This document shows, piece after piece, positions 50,113-62,470 of a DNA stretch of 64,000 nucleotides. Source of the stretch: Chionis minor (Eukaryota; Chordata; Aves; Charadriiformes; Chionididae); NCBI GenBank assembly GCA_013398295.1, contig VZSF01001210.1, positions 93,248 through 157,247 on the forward strand, read 5' to 3'. The notes beneath the pieces were generated by a model. The model did not search any database, was not told the DNA's origin, and saw only the letters and a program-made list of their open reading frames with translations. Numbering within the stretch: the first letter of the stretch is position 1; the number at the start of each line of letters is the position of its first letter. The translations under genes and the position numbers were made by a program.

Positions 50113-50436
50113 CAGCCAGGTTGTGGGCGGAGGAAAAACAGAAGAGACATTTCAAATTTCCCCATAAATAAATAAATCCCTGAGCACGGGGATGCTGCAG
50201 GAAGCCTCCTGGGGGGGTGCTGGGTGCATCCTCGGGCTCAGCAGTGGGGAGCGCTGGCACAGAGGGGCCCCAGAACCCCCAGCACCCCATCTCCTCCCTC
50301 CTTCCCTCCTGCTTTGGGGAGCCCTTTGGGCAACGGGGTCCTCCCTGCACCGCTCGGGGCTCATCTCCCATTGCCTGGGAACCCTGAAAAGTGTCTGGAC
50401 AAGTCTCCATGCTCAGCCCCAGGGATCTGGGACCTG
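50113..50436. repeat. Inverted repeat, right arm (about 324 bp)
   Basis: This is the reverse-complement partner of 47803-48130, with a spacer of about 1,980 bp. The plus-strand text CCATTGCCTGGGAACCC is the complement of GGGTTCCCAGGCAATGG in the left arm. A small ATAAATAAATAAAT expansion is present only in this arm. Long open frames over either arm (for example the minus-strand frame 50593-49919) share peptide text simply because the DNA is shared. Confidence 0.9.
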
Positions 50437-51912
50437 GGATGCTCAGTGATGGGTATGGAGGAGTGAGAGGGAAGGGGCGATGCTGGCACTCACAGTGCTG
50501 GGCTGGTGGAGAGGCAGGGACCCCGTCTGCAGGGGGTCCCGGTGAGGGTCTCGCAGGGAGCCCAGCCACAGCCCAGCTGTGCCCGGGGAGCAAGAACAGG
50601 GCTTTGATGAAGCTTTCGGCAACGCGAGGGCTTTGATGTATAATGGAGAGAGGGCTGTGGAGCTGAGCTCAGCACAGCACTGGCTCGTCCCCAGCAGCCG
50701 AGGGGCCCGACTGAGCGTGGCGTCTGTGTTAATCCCCATTCTGTCCGACCAGGAGATGCTGTCGGCATCGGGGCCACAGTGGGAGCATCGTGCAGCCCCG
50801 GCACAGCGAATTCCCCATGTGTTGGGAGGGTGTCAGCACTGCCATGGATCCCGGGGACAGGCGAGGCTCATCCCGGCTGGCTCAGCTCCAATGGCACCCA
50901 TCCAGGTGAGGGCACAGGGCACCCATCCCACTACGGCCACGCGTGCGGGTACGAGGGGGCGGTGGGACCAGCTGGATGCTGAGGGCTGCTGCAACGGGAG
51001 GTTTTTTCGCAGCGGAGCTGCTGGACCTGTTGGCCAAAGGGCTCGGAGGTTGCGCTTTGTTTGCCCAAATGGCACCCAGTAACTTGCATACAATTAAAAG
51101 CGCTCCGTGATTGCCCCGACTGTAATCTCCCGGGCTGTCAGGAGGATAAAGCCGGGCTGGCTGGCACGGAGAGCCCAGCGCTGAGCCAGGCAGTGGGTTC
51201 GCAGCCACCGGGGCCGTGCCAGCTCGTTTCGCTGCGCCTTGACCTCCCCGCTCAGAGTCCAGGACACCAATGCACATCCCACGGAGCACCTTCCCCAGGC
51301 CAGGATGGGGACGCAGCCCCCCCCAGGCAGGGCCAGGGGCTGGGGGCAGCCGGCTGGGGCACGGGCACAGCTGCGGCTGAGCGAAGCTGTGGGTTCATTA
51401 CCAACCTTTTCAAAACCCGTGCTTAAAAATATCCCCCGCTCGCCTGGGCTGGCTCAGCTGCGCGGCTGGTCCTCATCTCCCTCTCGGGATATAAATAGCC
51501 GCCGCTGAATAGCAACGCTGGCCCAGCGCTTTTCACGCCGCTGCACAAGAGGGGACGGTGGCACGAGCCCCGATGGGTGGCTGGGGACGTTGGCCGAGCA
51601 GCCCGGCTCTGTCTCGCCAAGCTGGGCTGAGGCTCCGGGTGTCCCGACGGCAGCCGCTTCCAGCCAAGAGCTCCAAGCAAAACGCAATCAGGGGAGCGGC
51701 CAGGCAAAGAGGCGGTGTGGTTTTGGGGTAAGGGTGGAGTGGGACAGCCAGCCCCCCTGGCTGGGGTCTGCAAACCCCTCCTGGCACCACCCTGGCACCT
51801 GCCCCGGGGACGGCACTGGCAAGGGGAGCCATTTCTGAACAAGCTTGGCTTTCCTTTCACGAGGTTTCACAGGGTTTCGGGGGAAGTGGGTGGTTTTGTG
51901 ATTAATTTTGTG

Positions 51913-51931
51913 GGCAAATTAGAAATTTGCC
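51913..51931. repeat. Perfect short inverted repeat GGCAAATT-AGA-AATTTGCC
   Basis: Perfect 8-bp arms flank a 3-base centre, within an AT-rich pocket that interrupts GC-rich sequence. It could be a dimeric transcription-factor site. Palindromes of this size also occur by chance in 64 kb. Confidence 0.8.
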
Positions 51932-54093
51932 ATTTGTAGAAGAGGAGTCTCCTGCATTATGGTCCTTTGCTGGCAGTGGATGAAGATGCTCCCACACCGT
52001 GTGTCCTCCAGTAACCCCTGATATCAGGGCAGGATGATGTACCGAGGAGAATAGATACTAAACCAAAAGAAAAATTATTTTTCCTTTTTTATCTTCTATG
52101 AAGAGCCCAGCATTTAATAATGAAGGAGAGTAAGATGCTCAGATGTGCCCTTATTAAATGAAAGGTGTAAATGTCTTTGCTTAATCCACTGTGCAGCTAT
52201 CAGACTAAACGCAGGGCAAAAGATTTTACTACCTTTTTCTAAACAAGCGGATGCTCTCATTATTCTCCAGTGCAGCTGCAGCCTCCTCTGGCCAGAAAGC
52301 TCCTCAACTGCTTCATCACGGTGTCCCCCAGACTAACCCGTGACCCACCAGGAATTCATCATTCGTCTCCGCAGATCAAGAAGATGATCCACCACACAAA
52401 GGAAAGAGGAGGGAAAGTCCACGTGAAGCCTGCCCTCGTCACGGCAGCACACCGCGTCCTTGGATGCAAATTATTCACAGTGCCACCAAGAGATGCCGTG
52501 AAATAACCCTGGGTGCTCAGTGGGCTATTCTAAGCAGGAGGAAAAAATTCATGCCCAAAGGCAAGGTGAAGAGTTTCTTGGTTGTAAACAATATTTTTGA
52601 ATTGGCGGTGAAGCCTCTTCTGGAAAAGGGTTGGAAAAATCCGCTGCAAACTTGGAAAACGCCCATATCTCCATCACTGCCCATCCGGGCTGGGGCTTGG
52701 CTGCAGAGAGCCACCAATGATGGTTTTAATGGTACAGACAGGGATGGAACTGGAGGGTGATGCTCAAGCAGGGGGTCCCTGTTACCCCACGTCCCTCTGA
52801 GCCAGCGTGGGTGGCTCTGACTGTGTCACACCATGGAGCAGATGGGGACAGCCTCTGCGGTGACAGCCACATCTCTGCAGCCCTTGGGATCTGCACCACT
52901 GCGTGGGGTCTGGGATGTTTGCCCTGGCTCTGCCTCCTGTTCATTTCCACCAGCAGCCAAGATCTGCTCCATGACCTCCCTCGTTTAATCCAGAGGAGAG
53001 AGGTGTTTAATCGCCTGTGTTTCCTCTGCTTAAATTGTCTCCCCTTCCAGCATCTCTGCTAGAGAAAAGGGCATGTTCCGGGCAGGATGCCCGCTCCAAT
53101 GGCCGAGACGTCATGCATTCATCCCTGACACATTCAGCCATGTTACCTCCACCCTTTAAAAAATATATTTTCCATGAAAAAGTGTCATCTTATAACCGGA
53201 AAAACAAGGCAAAGCTCGATTTTGTGTATCCCTGCTGAGGGAGGGCAGAATGGGTGCCCAGACTGGGAAAGGCTGTCCCAGGGTATGACACTGGGAAGGG
53301 CCACGAGCCCCTTCATGGCTGGAGATGGCCTTTGCCTCTGACCCCAAGCCAAAAAAAGCTGCGGCTTGGTATGATTTCATGAGTCATCCCCACCGTGTGA
53401 GTCACTGCTGCTCCCTGGTTCATCATTTCGTTGGGATCGGGCTCTTGCTTGTTCCTCTGCCGAGAGCACGGAGGGGTAGGAGCTGGGGCAGGGCAGGAGG
53501 GTACACTCGCGCCAGGCTCTGTGGCCACCCCTCTGGAGAAGACAGCTCTCTTCCTAGTCAAGGCATCAAGCCAAAATAAGCCCCGGCAGAGTGAGTCTCC
53601 TTTGAATCTCCAGCTGCTTTCAGGAAACCTGAAAGGGTGGTTACGCTCACACCATAAGAGGATTATTTCTTTTCTACACCGGGCTTTTTGCCTGCACGCA
53701 ATCGCTTCCTAATCGTGTCTTTTTAGCTAGTTAACTTGAGGGTTTATCAGTCTGATCCCTCACCTTTATCAGATCTTAGTCTTGCTGAGCCGGCGAGCAT
53801 CTCTCATGCTTCCTGGGCTCCCTGGAAGATTTCTGCCGCTCGTTTCAAATGTGCTGAAATGATGCCAGGCTCGGGGAAACTGCCTCTTCTGGAAATCCCA
53901 GTCCCCAGCCCAGTGCACAACTGGGAGCAAGCGGCACCAAAAAGCCTCGTACCCACCATGCCGCCACCCTGGGGGGGTCCGTCCTGGGCAAACCCTGATG
54001 CTGGGCGATGCTGGGTCTTCGCAGAGCTTCAGGGAGTGTTAAAATTATTCCAGCAGGAGAGGCCAAAGGCTGCTTCGTGCAGGGTCCCCACTT

Positions 54094-54149
54094 GCACACA
54101 CACATGCACACACACATACGTGTGCACACACACACGTGCACACACACAC
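54094..54149. repeat. (CA)n compound microsatellite
   Basis: CA repeats are interrupted by TG, TACGTGTG and CGTG. The Cys-Val-rich open frames on the minus strand are its translation. Confidence 0.95.
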
Positions 54150-57100
54150 TCCGCACGTCAGACTCAGAGCTATAGTTTTTCTCATTCCTGCCCCGAATGA
54201 TGCTCCTGGTGCCCTGAGCCATGAGGGGACGCTGGGGCGACGCTCCCCTGGCCCCCAGGTCCCCAGCAGGGTGAGGGCGAGCAGCCCTGCTTCACGGGTC
54301 ACCCAAGCAGGAGTCACAGAGGAGGAGGGAAGGATGCAAAGAGCACAGCTGCACCACAGCCCCCGGCTGAAAACCTCCTCCAGCCCTGGGGGGGTCACAG
54401 AAAAGCTGCCATCCCCACGTCACCCCTGGGACAATGTCGCTGTTTCAAGCCCCAGCAGCACGAGTCGGGATCTACGACTGATTTTGCCGGCTCGGTGAGA
54501 GCCCGCCGGCTCCTGGGGCTGCATCTTGCCTCCCTGGCTCTTGGCAAAGCCCCGGCACTGCCTGTGCTACGGGCCAAAAAGCAGCCCGGAGCCCAGCGCG
54601 CAGGTCCAGCTACACCCAGAGCTCTGTTTTGAACACCCAAAGTGCCAGGGACTGCTACATCCTCAGGCAGCTCCGATGGGGCGTGCGAAATAATCGCCCG
54701 TTTTCTCCTTGAACCGCCCTGCCTCAATTCCCCGCTTGCGAATTAGAGATGGAAAGATGACAAGCAAGGGAGCTGGGAAAATAGGTGGGTTGTTTGCGAA
54801 GCGCTCAGACACTCACAATTGGTGCCACGTGGTAGCCTGGGCTGAAATCAAGACATTGGCTCCACTGAGCAGTGCAAAACCTGGGTACCAAAGTGATGAT
54901 CACTGCCCTGCATCCTTCCCAGCCAGTCCTCGCGGCAGCAACGTGCATGGAGGGGTGGATCCTGCCGCACGCCATCCTCGTCTTGGCATTTCTTGGCTTG
55001 GCTGTGTTTGTCTCTGCAACCAGAAGAAATCCTCTTAGGTAGGAGAACACGCAGCCCTTGAAGATCTCTTTGGGGGCATCACTGCTGCCAAACCCAGGAT
55101 TTAACACGCATGAGGGTATTTCCTCAGCTGCCGGCATCGGGCACGCCGTGGGTTAATAAACCTGCTCGGGTTTATTTTCTTCATTTAAACTGAGCTCTTT
55201 TCACGGGAAGCGGCTGGGTGTGTGGAGCAAATCTCATCACTCCAGGGATGCTCAGCGCTGCTGAAGCCAATTTCAGGAGTAAATACGTATTTTTAATGTA
55301 TTTCTTTTTATGAGGCAGAAAGGTGACATGGATGGATGGTGGAGAAGTTACCTGAGCTAATGGCCCAGCTGGAGGTCTTCCAACCAGCCTGTTTAAGGAA
55401 ATGGATAGTTTGGGGCTTTGCTTGGGCTTTAAATGCTTTTAAATAGATCTGTGCTATTCACCTGCTCTCTCGATCCTTGCCACGGAGAAGGAGATGGGTT
55501 CTGCTGGCAGGACCCATGATCGGGTGGGAGGAGAAGACCAGAGATGCTGAACATGGACATCGTCACGGATATCCACGATGCGCAATGGCAGAGGAGCTGC
55601 AAGACCCTGGTCCATGGTTTGCTCACAGGGAAACAAGAACTTTCCCTGTCAGGCAGAGACCCACCAGTGTGTCACCCTCTGTGGGGCCATCTCTGGCATG
55701 GGCTGCTTGGAATGGGACTTCAGCGAGTGTTTAGAGGTCCTTGCACTTGCAGCTGGGTAGAGAGTCCCTTGTGGATGCTGGGCTTCTTCCCACCACTGGT
55801 GATGAACGCTGCAAGAGGTTTTTAGACTCCTTCACGGCTTCCTACCAGCTCTGAACCTCCACCCAGGGAAGCACTGGGTGAGCCAAAATGATAATTAGCC
55901 TTTTCATCTGGGCCCTGCTACGTCTAGGTCGGTCTATGGATTATGTGACATTCTGCCATTTCTTAAGAACATTGGAAGGTTATTCATGACAGAGGTGCTC
56001 CTGCTCTCCTCTCATCTGGAGAAGAGCCTCTCACCAGCCCAGACGTCCAACTGTGGTCTCCAGGCTGACATTCCCTCTCCTCTTATCTCGTCCAGACCTC
56101 TCCTCCCACAACGTGTCTTCACTCCGTGATAAACTCACGGCAATTCCTTTTTTGAGGACTTTCGTGGAAGCCACCAGCTTTCTGCAGCAGAAAAGCTTTG
56201 CATCCAACAATGGCCTCGTGCCTGGGCAGCGATGGGTGACTGAGGCACGGGATGGTTGGCCAGCAATGCGCTGAAGCCAGCTTTGATGTGCTTTGCGATG
56301 GGCTGTTGGGCATTCGCTTGGAAAAATCATCTCTCCAAGCATCATGGAGAGGGGGATCATTTCAGAGCCGTGCTTACGGCTTTTAACACCGGGCCGAAAT
56401 CCAACGGGGCTCTGAATTTAGACCCATGTAAATGAGAGCAAGGTTCAGTTTGATGGTGAGAGCCTGCCTCTGCGGTGCTGCCAAGGATTCCCAGATGGAG
56501 CTGGTTGCACATGGTGGGAACAGCCACCCATCCCACCCAGGGAGGAGAGCCCTGTGTGGGGCTCAGAGCCGCCGGTGCTCGGTTTGGCCATCCTGCGAGG
56601 TGGCTTTTGGCAGCAAGACGATGAGCTTTGCCTAAGCCGTGTCGCTGATCTGATCACCGAGCCCAGGAGATGAAGGTGCTGGCTTAGAGAAAGTAGCTCT
56701 TCAGCTAAATTCCCCTACGGGCCTGCGTCCAACCAGCTTCAATAACCTTTTCAGCCCTGCGACGAGCTTGAGAATAAAATTCTAGCAATGGATTTAAGTG
56801 AGCGTGTCTTTGTCAGGCCGGATGATGAAATAGCGGTGTGCTGCTTTCAGCTCCCCGTCCCTCACTCTGATGTGGCTTTCAGCTAGCTCCGGCGCAGGTT
56901 TGGCTGCTCCCGCTGAGCCAGGAATGAAAGAGCCGAGACGAAAGGCGCCGGCCCCACGCCGGGTGGGCTGGGAGCATGGTGGAGAGCTGGCCTGAGGGTG
57001 GTGGGGGGAGCTCCCTGGGACCCTCGGGGGAGCCCAGGCCGGTGGCGAGGCGCCTTGCAGCTCCTCGGTGCGAGCGGTGCACGCTCCTCGCTCGCTGGCT

Positions 57101-58749
57101 AATTGGGGCAACCGCGGACGGCTGCCATGGGCTGTGTTGTGGGACTGGGGTGGGGTTAAGCACCATGTCAGTGCCAATGCCTCCTGGTTTCCATCTTCTG
57201 TGGGGTCCACGCTTGGGAAAAGGGCAGGGACAGGGTCTGACTGCAGAGGAGGTGGAGGAAGGGTGAGGAAGAGGAGCCAGGAGCAGCATCCTGAGCTGTG
57301 CTGTGTCTTCCACACACCAGAACCTTGGGAACAACTTTGACATTCATGAGAGGAGGGCCTGCAATGGAGTGCCAGGCTCTGGAGGGCACGTTGCATCCGT
57401 GCATCAGCATCCGAGCAGCTACCATCCTGCTCCGGAAACGTATCCCAGCATGGATATTCAACAGCACAGCCGAGTACCAGCTACACAGCGCTGGCGGCTC
57501 TATCTGGGACACCGCCGAGGACAGCAAGCCAGGATGGAGCATCCAAGCCTGCCTTCATCTCCTCTCAATTAGCAGAGGACACCACGAGCCTTGAGACTTT
57601 GCCGCTCCGAGAGGATGCTCCGAGCGGAGACACATGCCCAGTGCAAGGCTGTGCTGGGAGCCGAGGAAGTCATAAAACCAGCTTCTCTGGCTCTTGAAAG
57701 CTGCTCTCCCAAATGAGACGCTCGCTCAACTCCTCGTTGGGAACTTCTCATTAGAAGCTCGGTCAGGAGTTCCTGACGGACTCAAACGCGTGGGCATGGC
57801 TCAGAGCTGCAGCCTCCCGGCACAACACCCCCTCCCGCCGCCCGCCCACCGGCACAGCATCCACAGAGACCCCCGGCTCCTTCCCCATGCCACGTGGGCG
57901 CATGTATATCTCTCTCAATACACATATATATGCGTACATATATACATAAAATGCTTGTTTTTCCCCCATCACCACCTTATTCAGCATTTGAAGGCTGCGG
58001 AGACTGCAGGGCACAGCAAGGCTGCAGTCCCCCGGGGGCACGTGGCCCACAGGCAGCAGGAGCTGCAGGCAGGGCAGGCAGGGATGTCCTCCCCGCCACG
58101 GCTTCAGCATTCCCATCCGCCTGCAGACGTCTTTGCAACCCTGCCCATTCCTCCCTCAACAGCCGCTCTCCCCAGGGATACGTTTGGAGATCTTGGCAAG
58201 CAAATGGCTGGGATTTCACTGTGCTTGCCAACGGGAATCAGGGGAAATTCCCCAAACCAGAAACACCTGGGGCTTGTGTTTTCCCTCAGTTCAACAAAAG
58301 AAGTGTTTAGGGGGAACACGGAGAGGCAGAACCTCTTGCAACAAGCAAAGACCTTCCCTCACCCTGTGGAGCCCTATCCGGTGGCGATGCCGGGGTGCTC
58401 TGAGGACCGTTGCCCCACCACAGGCACAACCTCGATGGGCACCGCTGAGGATGGGGGAAGCCCATGGGAGATGTCAGGAAGCGTGAAACGCTGCTTGTGC
58501 CAAGGGAAATTAATACGGGTGGGCTGAGATTTTTGTCTCCCCCCATGGCCTCTGGCCAAGGTCAACCAGCGGTGTTCAGCCACGGCGGCAACACCTTTGT
58601 TCAGACCCCAACACATGCCTCCGCACCTCTCCAGGGCTGCCAGGAGCCCCTTTGCGTTTCCCTAAAGGGGCTTGGGGAGAAAAGAAATCACTGTTTTCCC
58701 CCCTGTAAATGACAAGAAGAACCAAGACAGATCAGCTCAGAAACTCGCT

Positions 58750-58872
58750 GTAAAATTAAGTAATTTTTATATATATTCCTATATAAAAGATTATATTTCT
58801 ATATAATTTACATACATAACTGTAGAAATATAAAAGAAATATTATATTTCTATATAATCTATACGNAGAAAG

Positions 58873-58924
<52 letters not shown>

Positions 58925-58945
58925 AAAAGTATATATAGATAGAAA
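58750..58945. repeat. AT-rich tract plus (GATA)12 microsatellite with single-N join
   Basis: At 58753-58865 there are alternating TATATATTCC/TATTTCTATATAA strings. At 58866 there is one N. From 58875 to 58924 there are about twelve and a half GATA units, followed by TATATATAGATAG. The single N marks an assembly join inside or beside the array, so the copy number is not reliable. The ISYLSIYL-type frames are microsatellite translations. Confidence 0.95.
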
Positions 58946-59699
58946 AAATTCATATTGTTTGCCATGATATGACCTAAAGCCCCTCGCCACCCCTTCCAGC
59001 TCCAGCTCCAGGGGCACATGTGAGGTATCCGCTCCGGCTGCCCACCCTGAGCTTGCCACATGCCCACACGCCACTGGGATCACCATCATGATCCTTGGCA
59101 CGCACGTGGGATCATGGGTTTTAGGGGGGGCTGGCATCCTACCCCATCATACTCATCCCTCCTCCATCATTCCCATGGCATCCCTACCCCAGCCGTCACA
59201 AGGTCCTTGCAGGAACGGTGACATTATGGGACATCTCACCTGCCTTTGATGACCACAAGGCAGAAGCTGTCCATGGCCATCGTGGCCGTGGGGCTGGGTA
59301 CCCTCATGCTGGCTGTGTGACTATGGGGATGGCAGCAATGCCAGAGGGCATTTCACCCTGCTGAAGCAGGGATGCTGGCCATCCCATGGGACACCTGGGG
59401 GCTCTGGGGATCTAACAGAGTGGTCATGCTCCTCTCGCAAGCCTGCACTGGGACAGCATTCGGGGATAGCCCCCATCTCCCTCCCAGTTGCAGGGGATCC
59501 CAGTTCTGCAGGAACTGGATGTTTCCTCGCAGCCTGTTGAGCCCCACAAACATCTGCAGAGCTGGAGGTGAAAGAGCTTGAAAAATCCCTAAATGTTGGT
59601 ACGCGCCTGAACGGAGTCAAGCAGCGCGGCAGCAGCCATCTGAGCAGCTGGAGCCGAGGGAGGCGACGGAGCCCGGGGGATGCTCCTGTGCTCCCATCC

Positions 59700-59960
59700 A
59701 TGGCACACACGAGGACTTTAACAAGAAATTGCTTGTTAATGCGTGCAGTGCTTTGTGATTACTGCGCTATGGTGCGACACACTCTGCTGACACATTACAG
59801 GGCTTCCAAATAAATACAAGAGACGATTCTTTAGGTTTCTGGCATGAGGGGGCTGCTAATCTGCCAGGGGTCTTTTGTCTCGCCGGGCTCCCGGGCTGCG
59901 GTGGGCACGGGCTTTGTGCCTTTTGTGAGCGCATTAAATACCAGCTGCAATGTAATTCTT
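59700..59960. promoter_or_regulatory. Candidate conserved non-coding element
   Basis: This AT-richer, repeat-free block has GAAATTGCTTGTTAATGCG and CAAATAAATACAAGAGACG, bounded by GC-rich sequence. The texture resembles vertebrate enhancers. No conservation evidence is available from one sequence. Confidence 0.22.
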
Positions 59961-62139
59961 TCCACCTCCTAATTTGGGGTCAGAGGGTGCCACGCTGTTG
60001 CCTCGTGTAGCTTGTTCGCTCCTTTTTTCCCTGCGCTCCAGTAAACCCCTTTGCTAGATCTTCACCTCCCCTCCCCTCCCTGGAGCCTGCTGCGCCCGTG
60101 CCCGCCGGGGAGCACCGAGCATCCCCGGCATCGCGTTTAAGGACAGCGCAGCAGTTTTGCAGTGCGTGAAGCTGGCTGCCATGGCACGGTGATGCTGCCG
60201 CCACCCCCAACCCACCCCAAACCCCCCTTCCCCCCGTGACACCCTGCTGTGCCACCAAAATGCATTGCCAGCTGCGATGGCTCAGTGCGTGCAGGGATAC
60301 GTGCCAAAAACCCGGTCAAGATGCAGAGCTCGTAAATTATTACAGGCACCTCTGAACCCTTCAGGGTGGTTACCCTAATAAATAAACCCCAGGGGAACTC
60401 CTCTGTGGCTGAGAGTGGGATGAGCCTGCCTGGATGCACCCAAAGGGTTTTTGGGGAGAGGGGGTGGCCGGAAGACCCCGCCAATGTCATCTGTGACGAG
60501 CTGGGAGCCCTGCTGGCTCCCGCAGAGCCAGGATGACACACTACAGCTCTGTCCCAAAGCAGCTGGTGCATCCACAAGGGAATTCCTGGGGCAAGTTGTG
60601 CCCACATACGCAAAGGTGGCAAAGAGATGGGGGGATGAGGACTTCCCCCCCAGGCAGGGAGGGATGTGCCCAGGCTGGGTGTCTCTGCCTGCCTCCCCAA
60701 ATTGCCCTGCCAGGCTGTGATGCTCTTCCCACAGCTCCCTGCTCAGTTCTCTCTGTGCCACGGGTGATAACTGGGGGGGTTTGTCTGTGTGACCCTTTCC
60801 CCCAAACAGCATCGCCCGCTCGCTCCGCTGCTCTGCCCCTTGGGGGCTGTGACTCCTGTCCCCCGCTGTTTGCCCTGTGATGGGCACCGCTGGGGCAGGT
60901 GGGTGCTGTCGGTCGGGACAGAGTGTTCAATCCAGCCTGAAGTCTCCTGTGCGGCGGTGGGGCAGGTCCTGTCTCACCTCTGAGGGCCTCCATAGGGGTT
61001 TAGCAGAAGAGGAGGGACGAGAGTGGGCTGGAAAAGAAGGTGCTTGCGGAAGGGGCACCCATACAAAGGACAGGCAGACGCAGCGTAAGGACTATATGCT
61101 GTTTTCCCCAAGGTTTCTTTCTTCCCAGGCACTGTGGGGCTGGTGTGTAGCAGGCACAGGATCTGCTCCCGGTCAGAGCCGGGCACTTGCTCCCATCACA
61201 GGGGGCCTTTGCTCAAGGTTTGGTCCCCAGGGCTCAGATTTAGCACTTCCAGAGCTACTTTCTCAGCCAAGTGGCAAGGCTGGCACAGCCCACAGCCGGT
61301 CACGGCAGGGGCCCCATCTGGGCTGGCAGCAGGAATGGGGCAAATGGGGAATGCAACCTCAACCAGAGAGTCCGATCCCAAGGATGCTGGAAGAGAGAGT
61401 GGGTTTGAGACACAGGGGTGAAGAAGGCTGCATACGAGACAGAAGAGAATCCACCCCTCCCGATTATGCACCAAATTTCTTCCCCTTCAGCCCCATTCAA
61501 TCCCCCTTGCTCATCCCTGGGTGATGCGTTGCTGATTCGCCACCTGCGTTTTGACAGAAGGAGAGCCGAGAAGCCAAGCAAGCCAGCATTTCCCGACGGA
61601 GGAGGGTCCCATTCCCGAGGGACTGGACCTTGGGGAAGCACCCAGACTGTTGCAAAGGGCACGGCAAAGCTGAGGCAGGGACAGCATCATATCCTCGGTC
61701 CTACCAGGTCCCCTTCCAGCCGAGACTTCCTGCTCCAAATGGTGACAACCCCAAATCCAGTCCTTCAGTGCACGCAATGCTCCTGCCAGGCGCAGAAGCC
61801 ACGCTGGCCCCAGCAAAATCCCTGCCTAATCAGGCAGAGATGCGGATGCTTTGCTCCAGGAGGACAGTCCGGAGCCAAGGCTATAACCTCGCTGTCCAAA
61901 TGGAGATGCCGCCCCTCGGCCATACGGTCCTGCCTCCGGCTTCTTCCAGCGTGCAGCAGTGGGTGATGGAAGCCCCTCGATCCGTAGTCACCAAAGCCCA
62001 TGCCACGCTCCAACGGGCGCTGGATCAAACTCAGAGTTTCATGAAACTCATGAGTCCCCAGACGTCATCCAGCCAACACACACAAGCGATGCTGCTCGCA
62101 CGCCTCTGGGATGCCGCTCAGCTTCCCGCTAGAGATCGT

Positions 62140-62470
62140 GTTTGAGTGGTTTATTTAAGAGAAAGCCAGCATTTTGCTGGATGAAGGCAGGAACACCAAT
62201 TTTTCTCTCTTCTCAGTAAATGTAAGTTCCACTTGCTCCCAAGTTGACCTAACGATTGTAATTCTAAATTAAATGTAAATGTACTGGCTGCTGGTAAAGG
62301 TCATTCCACAGAAAATGGCTATGTTTGCCTCTTCTTCAGATGCATGAATACTAAACATGTATAATTCACAGGATCATTAGCAGATAAAGATGTTTCCCAC
62401 CTCTGCTCCCTAATCCTCACACAAACCCATTTTATACATCAGCAGGCAAAAGGAAAACCACTCAGTCTTA
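62140..62470. promoter_or_regulatory. Candidate conserved non-coding element
   Basis: This is about 330 bp of AT-rich unique sequence in GC-rich surroundings. It contains GTAATTCTAAATTAAATGT and GCAGATAAAGATGTTTCCC (GATA-type core). Function is inferred only from composition. Confidence 0.25.

Larger units (their letters stand above)
50437..58749. other. Intergenic flank, no gene recognised
   Basis: This is about 8 kb of GC-rich bird sequence with AT-rich interludes (51880-52280, 53150-53220, 55140-55330). It includes the short palindrome at 51913-51931, the CA repeat at 54094-54149 and an alternating TATA/CATATA patch at 57901-57950. Open frames reach 277 codons (57694-58527) but show no domain, and they follow the local base composition. 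Confidence 0.55.

Noticed and set aside
53845..54398. Cys/Val-rich minus-strand frames (VCVCTRMCVC)
   Set aside because: They are the translation of a CA microsatellite.
58756..59137. Frames rich in LSIYLSIYL that look like a membrane repeat protein
   Set aside because: This is the translation of a GATA microsatellite and crosses an N.
60137..61524. Overlapping frames of 150-215 codons on both strands
   Set aside because: Frames are open on both strands at once, with biased Pro/Ala/Gly/Arg content and no motifs, as expected from GC-rich DNA.
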